The notes under the pieces were generated by a model that saw nothing but the letters and a program-made list of their open reading frames with translations, had not been told where the DNA came from and did no database searches. A program made the translations under genes and the position numbers. Positions 26,034-34,275 of a stretch of DNA of 64,000 nucleotides are shown piece by piece; position 1 is the stretch's first letter; every line of letters starts with the position of its first letter. Source of the DNA: Pseudomonas syringae KCTC 12500 (GTDB lineage: Bacteria; Pseudomonadota; Gammaproteobacteria; Pseudomonadales; Pseudomonadaceae); the NCBI RefSeq assembly GCF_000507185.2, contig NZ_AYTM02000002.1, forward strand, positions 4,065,501 through 4,129,500. Direction: 5' to 3'.

Positions 26034-26744
26034 ATGAGCCATGCCGTTTCCCGCCTGCGCGATGAGCGTCTGGCCCGCAGTACCAGGCCTTTTATTGCCC
26101 GTGGCTCGCGCGCGCCGCGCTGTCCGGAATGTCGGGTTATCTCCAGCTATTGTCTGTGCGAATGGCGACCCAGCGTCGCTGCCGACTCAGGTATCTGCCT
26201 GCTGATGTATGACACTGAGCCCTTGAAGCCGACCAACACCGGTTGGCTGATTGCCGATGTCATCCAGGACACTCATGCCTTCCTCTGGTCGCGGATAGAG
26301 GTCGATGAACAATTGCTCGCCTTGCTGGACGACCCGCATTGGCAGCCCTACATCGTCTTTCCAGGAGAATTTGTCGCCGAGGAGCGCGTGGTCAATAAGG
26401 TCTCGCGCCTGGATGGCAGGCGCCCGTTGTTCATTCTGCTGGATGCTACCTGGACCGAAGCGCGCAAGATGTTTCGCAAGAGTCCTTATCTGGAGCGGTT
26501 TCCGGTCTTGAGTCTGGAACCCGAGCAGATCTCGCGCTACCGTTTGCGTCGATCCAGGCGCGACGACCACTTCTGCACGGCGGAAGTGGCCGCCCTCTGT
26601 CTGGAGCTGGCTGGTGACGCCAGTGCCAGCGGCGTGCTGGATGCTTATCTGGACGTGTTCAGCGCTCATTATCTGGGCGCCAAGTATCAGAACCCGATTG
26701 ATCCCGACGACGTGGCGCATACCCATTTGAAGGCCTTCATTTGA
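26034..26744 (+). CDS. DTW-domain tRNA-uridine aminocarboxypropyltransferase (TapT-like)
   Basis: DTW-domain enzymes transfer the 3-amino-3-carboxypropyl group of S-adenosylmethionine to uridine in tRNA (acp3U47). The 236-residue product has zinc-binding cysteines CPECRVISSYCLC at residues 30-42, LMYDTEPLKPTNTGWLIAD, and the name-giving motif as LLDATWTEARKM, followed by RRSRRDDHFCTAEVAALCL. The start ATG at 26034 overlaps a TAATGA. The precise tRNA position modified is inferred from the family. Confidence 0.88.
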   Translation: MSHAVSRLRDERLARSTRPFIARGSRAPRCPECRVISSYCLCEWRPSVAADSGICLLMYDTEPLKPTNTGWLIADVIQDTHAFLWSRIEVDEQLLALLDDPHWQPYIVFPGEFVAEERVVNKVSRLDGRRPLFILLDATWTEARKMFRKSPYLERFPVLSLEPEQISRYRLRRSRRDDHFCTAEVAALCLELAGDASASGVLDAYLDVFSAHYLGAKYQNPIDPDDVAHTHLKAFI

Positions 26745-26790
26745 AGGCTGTTCATAACCAGTGGCGGTCGAACTGCGCGGGTTTGGCTAA

Positions 26791-26973
26791 TTGCCATCTA
26801 TGTTCCCGGGTATCGACGCTTCGCGCTTGACCGTCATGGCCATGCTGGGCATGCTTGGCGCCGCCTGGAAGCCGATTCATCTGGTCTGGCAGTGCGCCGG
26901 AGCCCGCTACGGGTTTCGCGCCGAGCGTTCGCCAGCCTCGCTGGGCGGCCGATTCTTCGGCCCCTCACTATAA
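26791..26973 (+). CDS. possible 60-residue protein upstream of the ErdR-like gene (doubtful)
   Basis: An open frame in the 244-base spacer between the DTW gene and the response regulator encodes MPSMFPGIDASRLTVMAMLG and onward, with a hydrophobic N half and an Arg-rich C half. There is no convincing ribosome site and I recognise no family. The stop lies 15 bases before the next start, so it could be a leader peptide or simply chance in GC-rich DNA. Confidence 0.2.
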   Translation: MPSMFPGIDASRLTVMAMLGMLGAAWKPIHLVWQCAGARYGFRAERSPASLGGRFFGPSL

Positions 26974-26988
26974 AAACAGGATCATTAC

Positions 26989-27636
26989 ATGACCTACGAC
27001 ATCCTGATCGCTGATGATCATCCCCTGTTTCGCAGTGCGCTGCATCAGGCGCTGAGCATCGGCCTGGGGCCTGACGCAAGGCTGGTCGAGGCAGAAAGCA
27101 TTGCTCAGCTCGAGTCGCGGCTGGGGGAAAAAGCTGATTGGGATCTGGTTCTGCTGAACCTGAACATGCCTGGTGCCTATGGTTTCTCAGGGCTGGTCCT
27201 GTTGCGTGGCCAGTACCCGCAGATACCGGTGGTGATGGTCTCGGCGCAGGAAGAAGCCTCTATCGTGGTGCGCTCCAGAGAGTTTGGTGCCAGCGGCTTC
27301 ATTCCCAAATCCAGCTCGCTGGAAGTCATTCAGCAGGCGGTACGCACGGTGCTTGATGGTGACGTCTGGTGGCCGCCGCAGGTCAATGAAGTGATCAGTG
27401 TTTCAGACGAAGCAAAGGCTGCCAGCGCAGGCCTTGCCAGCCTGACGCCGCAGCAGTTTCGAGTGTTGACGATGGTCTGTGAAGGCTTGCTGAACAAGCA
27501 GATCGCTTCCGAGCTCAGCGTGTCCGAAGCCACCATCAAGGCACATGTCACGGCGATTTTCCGCAAGCTTGGCGTACGCACGCGTACCCAGGCAGCATTG
27601 TTGTTACAGCAGCTTGAGTCCATTTCGTCCAGCTGA
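26989..27636 (+). CDS. erdR: LuxR-type response regulator, ErdR-like, with Asn at the phosphoacceptor position
   Basis: The 215-residue product has an N-terminal receiver and a C-terminal NarL/LuxR helix-turn-helix (about 150-212, with LLNKQIASELSVSEATIKAHV). In pseudomonads ErdR at this place beside dgkA controls ethanol and acetate oxidation genes. Receiver landmarks are the acidic pair Asp9-Asp10, Ser85 and Lys107. At the position of the phosphorylated aspartate the sequence is LLNLNMPG, with Asn57 where LLDLNMPG is expected (codon AAC). This would block normal aspartyl phosphorylation. Whether all orthologues share it cannot be told here. SD is CAGGATC. Confidence 0.88.
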   Translation: MTYDILIADDHPLFRSALHQALSIGLGPDARLVEAESIAQLESRLGEKADWDLVLLNLNMPGAYGFSGLVLLRGQYPQIPVVMVSAQEEASIVVRSREFGASGFIPKSSSLEVIQQAVRTVLDGDVWWPPQVNEVISVSDEAKAASAGLASLTPQQFRVLTMVCEGLLNKQIASELSVSEATIKAHVTAIFRKLGVRTRTQAALLLQQLESISSS

Positions 27637-27719
27637 CGGCTTTCAGGTTGCGAGTATTCACGCTTTTTTGACCTTTATTGCCTTAGCTTTCCTCATCTTT
27701 TTTACACAGCAGCCTCTCT

Positions 27720-28085
27720 ATGTCGCCCTTCAAAGGCCAAACCGGTCTGAAACGTATTCTTAACGCCGCTGGTTACTCACTGGACGGTATGCGCGCAGCC
27801 TTCAAAGGTGAAGCGGCCTTCCGCCAGTTGGTACTGCTCAACGTGGTCCTGATTCCGCTGTCGTTTTTCCTGCACGTCAGCAAGGGCGAGCATGCCCTGC
27901 TGGTTGCCGTGTGCCTGCTGGCGCTGATCGTCGAGCTGCTTAACTCGGCCGTAGAGGCGGCCATTGACCGTATCTCCCTGGACTTGCACCCGCTGTCCAA
28001 GAACGCCAAGGACATGGGCAGTGCTGCCCAGTTCATCGCCTTGAGCATGATCGGTCTGGTGTGGGCGATCATTCTGCTGGGCTGA
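27720..28085 (+). CDS. dgkA: diacylglycerol kinase
   Basis: DgkA is an integral-membrane enzyme that phosphorylates diacylglycerol released during periplasmic glucan and LPS modification. The 121 residues contain three membrane helices, the N-terminal amphipathic EAAFRQL segment and the signature ELLNSAVEAAIDRIS with the catalytic glutamate. It is 83 bases after the response regulator on the same strand and converges with the finR-like gene. Confidence 0.95.
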   Translation: MSPFKGQTGLKRILNAAGYSLDGMRAAFKGEAAFRQLVLLNVVLIPLSFFLHVSKGEHALLVAVCLLALIVELLNSAVEAAIDRISLDLHPLSKNAKDMGSAAQFIALSMIGLVWAIILLG

Positions 28086-28104
28086 CGCCTTTCATACAGA
28101 CTCG

Positions 28105-29031
28105 TCAATACAGGCTGGGCAGCACGATCTCGTCGCTGCGCTGCACCCCGGCGGTGAACGCGCGGCACAGCTCGAGAAACTCGCGCATGGCCGAGGTCTG
28201 GTATTTCTGTTTGTGCCAAATGAAGTAGAACTGCCTGGCCAGGTCCAGCTCCGGCGTGGCCAGTTCCACCAGATTGCCGCGACGAAAGGCATCGCGTAGC
28301 GCCAGTCTGGAGATGCAGCCAATGCCCAGCCCGGACTCGACTGCGCGTTTGATGGCTTCGGTGTGCTCGAGCTCCAGTCGGACATTTAGCCCGTTACGAT
28401 GATGACGCATCGCCTGGTCGAAGGTCAGGCGTGTGCCGGAGCCCTGTTCCCGGAGAATCCAGGCTTCATGGGTCAGCTCTTCCAGGGTTACCTGGGCGCG
28501 CTTGGCCAGCGGATGCTGCGGGGCGCAGAACACCACAAGTTCGTCTTCGACCCAGGATTGCACTTCGATGTCCGGGTGGCTGCAATCGCCTTCGATGAGG
28601 CCCAGATCGATCTCGTAGTGCGCAACCTGTTGCACGATATGCGCGGTGTTCTGGACATGCAGCTTGACCTGGCTTTCCGGGTGGCGCTGCATGTAGCCGC
28701 CGATCAGCAGGGTCGCCAGGTAATTGCCGATCGTCAGCGTCGCCCCGACCGCCAGCGAGCCGAAGCCTGATTTACCATTGAGCAGGTCTTCGATTTCCTT
28801 GGCCTGATCGAGCAGCGCGACAGCTTGCGGCAGCAATTGCCTGCCGGTGGCGTTGAGGCTGAGGCGCTTGCCGGCGCGGTCAAACAGCTGGCAGCTCGAC
28901 TGGCGCTCCAGCTCGGTGATGGAGGTGCTGGCAGCCGACTGCGAAAGCGAAAGCAGTACCGCGGCTTTGGAGACGCTTTCCTGCCGGGCGACGGCCACAA
29001 ATACCTGGAGCTGACGGAGAGTAAATCGCAT
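28105..29031 (-). CDS. finR: LysR-family regulator FinR-like
   Basis: The 308-residue LysR protein has its winged helix-turn-helix at about residues 5-62 (VARQESVSKAAVLLSLSQSAAS) and an effector domain from about residue 90. It is divergent from the ferredoxin-NADP reductase gene fpr, the arrangement in which FinR activates fpr under superoxide or sulfur-related stress in P. putida. Function here is inferred from that pairing. The start is the ATG at 29031 (MRFTLRQLQVFVAVARQ). Confidence 0.85.
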   Translation of the reverse strand: MRFTLRQLQVFVAVARQESVSKAAVLLSLSQSAASTSITELERQSSCQLFDRAGKRLSLNATGRQLLPQAVALLDQAKEIEDLLNGKSGFGSLAVGATLTIGNYLATLLIGGYMQRHPESQVKLHVQNTAHIVQQVAHYEIDLGLIEGDCSHPDIEVQSWVEDELVVFCAPQHPLAKRAQVTLEELTHEAWILREQGSGTRLTFDQAMRHHRNGLNVRLELEHTEAIKRAVESGLGIGCISRLALRDAFRRGNLVELATPELDLARQFYFIWHKQKYQTSAMREFLELCRAFTAGVQRSDEIVLPSLY

Positions 29032-29154
29032 ATCTATATAACCGATAACCTATATCTTGATAATTCATTTAACAGATATTGTGTCTGCCACTAGAATGTC
29101 GCGCAATAGCGCAGTGCTTCTGCGCGCACTTTTTTTTCAGGAGTCCTCACGTAC
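29032..29154. promoter_or_regulatory. finR-fpr divergent control region
   Basis: This AT-rich 123-base spacer carries CTATAT twice (about 29034 and 29050) around ATAACC units, and an AACAGATATTGTG segment. These could include the FinR operator. Exact promoters are not assigned. Confidence 0.45.
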
Positions 29155-29934
29155 ATGAGCAACATGAACCACGAGCGTGTCCTCAGCGTCCACCACTGGA
29201 ACGACACCCTCTTCAGTTTCAAGTGCACCCGCGACCCTGGTTTGCGTTTCGAGAACGGTCAGTTCGTGATGATCGGTCTGCAGCAGCCAAACGGTCGTCC
29301 GCTCATGCGTGCTTATTCGATTGCCAGCCCGAACTGGGAAGAGCATCTGGAATTCTTCAGCATCAAGGTGCCTGACGGCCCGCTGACCTCCCAGTTGCAG
29401 CACCTCAAGGAAGGCGATGAGATCATCATCAGCAAGAAGCCTACGGGTACGCTGGTGCTGGACGATCTCAAGCCGGGCAAGCATCTTTACCTGCTGAGCA
29501 CCGGTACCGGCCTTGCGCCGTTCATGAGCGTCATCCAGGATCCCGAGACCTATGAGCGTTTCGAGAAAGTCATCCTCTGCCACGGCGTGCGTTACGTGAA
29601 CGAAGTCGCCTATCGCGAGTTCATCACCGAGCATCTGCCGCAGAATGAGTTCTTCGGTGAAGCGCTGCGTGACAAGCTGATCTACTACCCGACCGTCACC
29701 CGCGAGCCCTTCGAGAACGAAGGTCGTCTGACCGACCTGATGCGCAGTGGCAAGCTGTTCAGCGACATCGGCCTGCCGCCGATCAACCCGCAGGATGACC
29801 GTGCGATGTTGTGCGGCAGCCCGAGCATGCTCGACGAGACCAGCGAAGTGCTCAACAGCTTCGGCCTTACCGTTTCGCCGCGTATGCGTGAGCCGGGCGA
29901 CTATCTGATCGAGCGTGCGTTCGTCGAGAAGTAA
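29155..29934 (+). CDS. fpr: ferredoxin--NADP+ reductase
   Basis: Fpr is an FAD enzyme that transfers electrons between NADPH and ferredoxin or flavodoxin. The 259-residue product starts MSNMNHERVLSVHHWNDTL behind CAGGAGTCC. FAD-binding RAYSIASPNWEEHLEF is at about residues 50-65. The pyridine-nucleotide site is STGTGLAPFMSVIQD, and the C terminus is YLIERAFVEK. Nearby fdxA and other Fe-S proteins are potential partners. The divergent LysR gene probably regulates it. Confidence 0.96.
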   Translation: MSNMNHERVLSVHHWNDTLFSFKCTRDPGLRFENGQFVMIGLQQPNGRPLMRAYSIASPNWEEHLEFFSIKVPDGPLTSQLQHLKEGDEIIISKKPTGTLVLDDLKPGKHLYLLSTGTGLAPFMSVIQDPETYERFEKVILCHGVRYVNEVAYREFITEHLPQNEFFGEALRDKLIYYPTVTREPFENEGRLTDLMRSGKLFSDIGLPPINPQDDRAMLCGSPSMLDETSEVLNSFGLTVSPRMREPGDYLIERAFVEK

Positions 29935-29948
29935 GCCGGCTGCACAAG

Positions 29949-29984
29949 ACCCGCCTCGTCCTTGAGTGGATCAGGCGGGTTTTT
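29949..29984 (+). terminator. fpr intrinsic terminator
   Basis: ACCCGCCT (29949-29956) pairs with AGGCGGGT (29973-29980), followed by a T-run, 15 bases after the fpr stop. Confidence 0.8.
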
Positions 29985-30030
29985 GTTGCGCGGATTTTTT
30001 CGCCCCAATCAGTTCAGACCAGCAGCAGCT

Positions 30031-30723
30031 TCAGGCGAGCAGTACTTCCAGCACGCAAATCACACCCGCTTGCGGGTAGTGCCAGCGCACGTCCAGATCC
30101 CAGAACTGAGCGCCATAGCGACGTTCCGGCGTGGGTAGCTGGTAGGCCGGGCGCGGGTCTTGGGCCAGACACTGCTCGATCAGTTCGACCAGCGGCTCAT
30201 TCAGGCGCAGCGCGTGTTCACGAGCCTGTTGCAGCGCGGCGTTTTGCCAGTGCACCGGTATCAGGGCTGGCGCAGCACTGGCGATGTGATTGGTCGCATC
30301 GCCAATTGCATCGGCGTAGGGTACGTAGGGCTTGATGTCCAGCACCGGCGTGCCATCCAGCAGGTCGATGCCGGACAGCCAGAGTCGCCCAGGCTCGACC
30401 TTGTCCAGCCTAACCACCGACTGGCCGATGCCATTGGGGCGATGGGTTGCGCGGGTGGCGAACACACCCATCGACTGGTTGCCACCCAGGCGCGGCGGGC
30501 GCACCTTCAGGCGGGGCTTGTCTTCCAGCGCCAGGTGGAACAGAAACAGCAGCCAGACGTGACTGACTTGTTCCAGCCCCTGAACCGCTTCACCCTGATC
30601 GAAAGGGGCCAACAGCTCCAGCACCCCGCGTGCCGCCGGGGCCAGCTGTGGCTGGCGCGGGATGGCGAATTTCTCCTTGAAGCAGGAGCGCACGAAGCCG
30701 ACAGGGGAAACGTTGTAGCTCAT
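30031..30723 (-). CDS. trmO: tRNA (N6-threonylcarbamoyladenosine(37)-N6)-methyltransferase TrmO
   Basis: TrmO (TsaA/YaeB family) methylates t6A37 of certain tRNAs with S-adenosylmethionine. The 230-residue product begins MSYNVSPVGFVRSCFKEKF. It carries family blocks IPRQPQLAP, VFATRATHRPNGIGQSVVRL and LDIKPYVPYAD, followed by the C-terminal extension LPTPERRYGAQFWDLDVRW. It is on the minus strand, 10 bases downstream of the YehS-like gene, and probably shares its transcript. Confidence 0.92.
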   Translation of the reverse strand: MSYNVSPVGFVRSCFKEKFAIPRQPQLAPAARGVLELLAPFDQGEAVQGLEQVSHVWLLFLFHLALEDKPRLKVRPPRLGGNQSMGVFATRATHRPNGIGQSVVRLDKVEPGRLWLSGIDLLDGTPVLDIKPYVPYADAIGDATNHIASAAPALIPVHWQNAALQQAREHALRLNEPLVELIEQCLAQDPRPAYQLPTPERRYGAQFWDLDVRWHYPQAGVICVLEVLLA

Positions 30724-30733
30724 CGAGGCTGGT

Positions 30734-31195
30734 TCAGCCGCGCACGCGCAGGGTCAGGCCCTTGAGGAAATTGCGCAGCAGTTGATCGCCACAGGCGCGA
30801 TAGTTGGTGTGTCCGACCTTGCGGAACAGAGCGCTTAGTTCTGGTTTGGAAACCGGGAAGTCGACCGATTTGAGGATGGCGTGCATATCGTCTTCTTTCA
30901 GTTCGAACGCCACGCGCAGTTTTTTCAGGACGATATTGTTGGTGATCGGCAAATCGATCGCCTGTGGCGGACGGCTTTCGTCCTTGCCACGCTTGAAGTA
31001 GACCAGGCCATCGAGGAAGTGCGCCATGATTTCATCGCTGCAATCCAGGTAGCCTTCTTCTTCCTCTTTTTTCATGAAAGCGACGACATCGCTCTTCGAC
31101 ACTTCAAAACCGGTCAGTGCGGTGATCTCGACAACCTTGCTGTCGCTGATATCGAGCATGTAGCGCACGCTGCGCAGTACATCGTTGTTCATCAT
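30734..31195 (-). CDS. YehS-like DUF1456 protein
   Basis: The product contains two similar halves, typical of DUF1456: NDVLRSVRYMLDISDSKVVEI and NNIVLKKLRVAFELKEDDMHA, each about 65 residues. The ATG at 31195 sits 10 bases after GGAAA and gives 153 residues. The next ATG codon would give 152, and an upstream start at 31243 is unlikely. Function is unknown in the family. It lies between the RsuA-like gene and trmO on the same strand. Confidence 0.85.
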   Translation of the reverse strand: MMNNDVLRSVRYMLDISDSKVVEITALTGFEVSKSDVVAFMKKEEEEGYLDCSDEIMAHFLDGLVYFKRGKDESRPPQAIDLPITNNIVLKKLRVAFELKEDDMHAILKSVDFPVSKPELSALFRKVGHTNYRACGDQLLRNFLKGLTLRVRG

Positions 31196-31274
31196 GAGGC
31201 GTATTTCCTGATAAGTCGTAGGGCAGCGCATGACGGTGGTCATGCGCGCTGTAATAAGGTGGTTGGCGCGAGGG

Positions 31275-31985
31275 TCAGAACTTTTCCTTGGCCGTCATGT
31301 AGCGCCACTGGCCCTCGGGCAGTTTGCCCATGGACACGCCGCCGATGCGGATGCGGCGAATGGCGACGATCTTCAGGCCGACGGCCTCGCACAGCAGGGC
31401 GATGATGCCGGGCTGCGGATTTTTCATCGCAAAACGCAGGCGGTTCTCGTTCTGCCAGCTGGCTTTCACGGCTGGCAGCTCCTTGCCTTTGTAGGTCAGA
31501 CCGTGGTTCAGCCGGTTGAGGCCATGAGCAACCATCTCGCCCGAGATCTCCACCACGTATTCCTGCTCGATCTTGCTGCGGTCATCGGTGAGCTTGCGCA
31601 GGATCTTCCAGTCCTGGCTGAACACCATCAAGCCGCTGGCATTGGCCTGCAGGCTTGAAATCGCCTCAAGGCGCATGAAATGACCCTTGAGCGGACGCTT
31701 GCTGTAGCTGTGCTCTACGGAGAGCGTGCCCGGCGTAATCATCTGCAAAGCCTCTTCTGCGCTTGCCGAGGCGGGTTTGTGCAGGATGATCGTCACAGGC
31801 TCCGGGGAGTCTGCCTTGGCGTCCGGGCTGAGCTCGATTTTCTGGGTGCTGACCTTGAAGTGCGGCTCTTCGATGACCTCGCCGTCCACAGTGACCCAGC
31901 CACCCTCGATAAACAGTTCGGCCTCCCGGCGGGAGCAACCGACCAGCTCGATAAGGCGTTTGGAAAGGCGAATGGGGTCTGTCAT
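31275..31985 (-). CDS. RsuA/RluB-type pseudouridine synthase-like protein lacking the catalytic Asp
   Basis: The 236-residue product has an N-terminal S4 RNA-binding domain (about residues 3-50, RLSKRLIELVGCSRREAELFI) and a pseudouridine-synthase fold ending LCEAVGLKIVAIRRIRIGGV. In active RsuA-family enzymes the catalytic motif reads RLD..S.GL. Here the aligned stretch is SLQANASGLMVFSQD, with Gln113 at the Asp position; RLE (Glu107) occurs slightly upstream. An RNA-binding role without catalysis is therefore possible. Similar Asp-less relatives probably exist in other proteobacteria, from memory. Confidence 0.8.
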   Translation of the reverse strand: MTDPIRLSKRLIELVGCSRREAELFIEGGWVTVDGEVIEEPHFKVSTQKIELSPDAKADSPEPVTIILHKPASASAEEALQMITPGTLSVEHSYSKRPLKGHFMRLEAISSLQANASGLMVFSQDWKILRKLTDDRSKIEQEYVVEISGEMVAHGLNRLNHGLTYKGKELPAVKASWQNENRLRFAMKNPQPGIIALLCEAVGLKIVAIRRIRIGGVSMGKLPEGQWRYMTAKEKF

Positions 31986-32077
31986 GACAAAAAAGCCGTT
32001 TGCTAAAATAAAGTCGCCATTGTAACCGCCCGGCGACGGTTAATCGCGGCAACATTGCATTTGCGCTGCAATCGGTG

Positions 32078-32518
32078 TCAGTGACGGCCGGTCAGGCGCA
32101 TTCTGAGCATGGGGTAAGGCTGGCCCAGACCATCGACTTCAGAGCGGCTGACAACCTCGAAACCATGCCTGCGGTAAAACCCCAACGCCTGCGTATTCTG
32201 CTCGTTGACGTCCAGTTCACGGATATTGAACTGCTCGATTGCATGATTCAGCAGCTGTGTGCCCAGCTTCTGGCCGCGATGGTCAGGTTCGATGAACAGA
32301 ATATCCAGACGGCTGTTACGCGTGCCTGCAAAGCCGGTGATGTTGAGCTGCTCATCCCGGGTACAGAACAGGGTCACACTGCCCAGATATTGCGGCAGCA
32401 GCACCTTGAGCCGGGTGATGTAGGCGTCTGGCAGAAAGTCATGGGTCGCGCGCACCGAGCGTTCCCATACCTCGGTCAATTCCGGGTAATCGTGGGTATC
32501 CGGCGTATACAACGGCAT
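32078..32518 (-). CDS. GNAT-family N-acetyltransferase (YjaB-like)
   Basis: The 146-residue product has the acetyl-CoA binding loop region LFIEPDHRGQKLGTQLLNHAIE (about 75-96) and the GFYRRHGFEVVSRSE motif of the GNAT fold. It resembles YjaB. The N-terminal part VWERSVRATHDFLPDAYI is typical of that subgroup. The substrate is unknown. It lies between the RsuA-like gene and rimO on the same strand. Confidence 0.85.
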   Translation of the reverse strand: MPLYTPDTHDYPELTEVWERSVRATHDFLPDAYITRLKVLLPQYLGSVTLFCTRDEQLNITGFAGTRNSRLDILFIEPDHRGQKLGTQLLNHAIEQFNIRELDVNEQNTQALGFYRRHGFEVVSRSEVDGLGQPYPMLRMRLTGRH

Positions 32519-32620
32519 CTCGTGTCCTCCTTTCAGCTTGTCCTGGATAGACAGCAGCCAGAGACGAAAAAGCCCTGCCGGTTAAAGGGCAGGGCTTTCG
32601 CTTGCGACCAGGGAGAGTGC

Positions 32621-33964
32621 TTAGAGCACCTCGGCCCACAGGTCGTATTCGTCGGCATCGGTCACCCGGCACATGATCTTGTCGCCGGGCTGAACGGTGC
32701 TGCCGTCTTCCAGGCCGATGAACACGTTGCCGTCGATTTCCGGGGCGTCGAAGAAGCAGCGGCCCACGGCACCACGATCGTCGACTTCGTCGATCAGCAC
32801 TTCGATCTCCTTGCCGATCTTCATCTGCAGGCGAGCAGCGCTGATTGCCTGTTGATGAGCCATGAAACGATCCCAGCGATCCTGCTTGACGTCGTCCGGC
32901 ACGATGGCCGCGTCCAGCAGATTGGCAGGCGCGCCCTCAACCGGCGAGTACTGGAAGCAGCCAACCCGGTCCAGCTGCGCTTCGGTCAACCAGTCCAGCA
33001 GGTACTGAAAGTCTTCTTCGGTTTCGCCGGGAAAGCCGACGATGAAGGTCGAACGGATGATCAGGTCAGGGCACTGCTCACGCCAGTTCTTGATGCGTGC
33101 CAGGGTCTTGTCTTCGAAGGCCGGACGTTTCATAAGCTTGAGGATTTTCGGGCTGGCGTGCTGGAACGGGATGTCCAGGTACGGCAGGATCTTGCCAGCG
33201 GCCATCAACGGGATCAGCTCGTCGACGTGCGGGTACGGGTAGACGTAGTGCAGACGCACCCAGACACCCATCGAGCCCAGCGCCTGGCACAGCTCGGTCA
33301 TGCGGGTTTTGACCGGCTGGCCGTCCCAGAAACCGGTGCGGTATTTGACGTCAACGCCATAGGCACTGGTGTCCTGGGAAATAACCAGCAGTTCCTTCAC
33401 ACCGGATTTGACCAGGCGCTTGGCCTCGTCCAGCACATCACCCACCGGGCGGCTGACCAGTTTGCCGCGCATCGACGGGATGATGCAGAAGCTGCAACTG
33501 TGGTTGCAGCCTTCGGAAATTTTCAGATACGCGTAGTGACGCGGGGTCAGCTTGACGCCTTGTGGCGGCACCAGGTCGATCAACGGATTGTGATCCTTGC
33601 GGGGCGGCACTACGTCGTGCACCGCGTTGACCACCTGCTCGTACTGCTGCGGGCCGGTCACCGACAGCACGCTCGGATGCACATTGCGAATGACACTCGC
33701 ATCGACGCCCATGCAGCCGGTCACGATGACCTTGCCGTTTTCCTTGATGGCTTCGCCGATCACTTCCAGCGACTCGGCCTTGGCCGTATCGATGAAGCCA
33801 CAGGTGTTGACCACCACTACGTCTGCGTCCTCGTAGGTCGCAACGACTTCGTAACCTTCCATGCGCAGCTGGGTCAGGATGCGTTCAGAGTCAACGAGTG
33901 CCTTTGGGCAGCCCAGTGAAACGAATCCAACCTTGGGGGCGGACGGCGTGGTGACGGTGGACAT
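32621..33964 (-). CDS. rimO: ribosomal protein S12 methylthiotransferase RimO
   Basis: RimO is a radical SAM enzyme that methylthiolates Asp of ribosomal protein S12. The ATG at 33964 ([18 protein letters not shown]) gives 447 residues; upstream in-frame codons to 34039 are not family-like. The N-terminal UPF0004 domain has cysteines in [19 protein letters not shown] and VTGCMG. The radical SAM cluster [11 protein letters not shown] is at about residues 153-163. A C-terminal TRAM domain follows, ending [15 protein letters not shown]. Confidence 0.96.
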   Translation of the reverse strand: MSTVTTPSAPKVGFVSLGCPKALVDSERILTQLRMEGYEVVATYEDADVVVVNTCGFIDTAKAESLEVIGEAIKENGKVIVTGCMGVDASVIRNVHPSVLSVTGPQQYEQVVNAVHDVVPPRKDHNPLIDLVPPQGVKLTPRHYAYLKISEGCNHSCSFCIIPSMRGKLVSRPVGDVLDEAKRLVKSGVKELLVISQDTSAYGVDVKYRTGFWDGQPVKTRMTELCQALGSMGVWVRLHYVYPYPHVDELIPLMAAGKILPYLDIPFQHASPKILKLMKRPAFEDKTLARIKNWREQCPDLIIRSTFIVGFPGETEEDFQYLLDWLTEAQLDRVGCFQYSPVEGAPANLLDAAIVPDDVKQDRWDRFMAHQQAISAARLQMKIGKEIEVLIDEVDDRGAVGRCFFDAPEIDGNVFIGLEDGSTVQPGDKIMCRVTDADEYDLWAEVL

Positions 33965-34275
33965 GGCAAACCTCGGCGTGAAGGGCGCCCGGGCGCGAAG
34001 CGCAGGCGCTGACTGGGCGCTTGCTGCGCCTCTGATCAAAAAGTGCGCAATTCTAGCGGCGAGTGGGCAGGATGACCAGCGTTTGCATGAGAATTACGAC
34101 GTACGCGAGAGGCAGCCGGGGCCAGCGCGTGCTTGGCCGATTGCATCACCACCGACAATAAGTCGGTTACACGCAGTGTATCGAGGAGGATGGCCGATGT
34201 TGCAACGGGTGACGGTGACATTTTGAATGAAGTCCAGGCCCACCTGTGCAGGCCTGAACTGACTTTCACATGCTC
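33965..34275. other. rimO-catalase spacer
   Basis: This 311-base spacer holds no credible gene. On the minus strand a TAGAAT (34050-34055 complement) may be the -10 of rimO. A CAGGCC / GGCCTG hairpin at 34235-34256 lies 20 bases behind the catalase stop and may end that transcript, though no clear T-run follows. Confidence 0.4.

Noticed and set aside
31196..31243. Longer N terminus for the YehS-like protein
   Set aside because: Residues before MMNNDVLRS do not match the family and the ribosome site GGAAA fits the internal ATG.
32075..33919. 614-codon open frame antisense to the GNAT gene and rimO
   Set aside because: Both sense genes are clear families; the antisense product matches nothing that I recognise.
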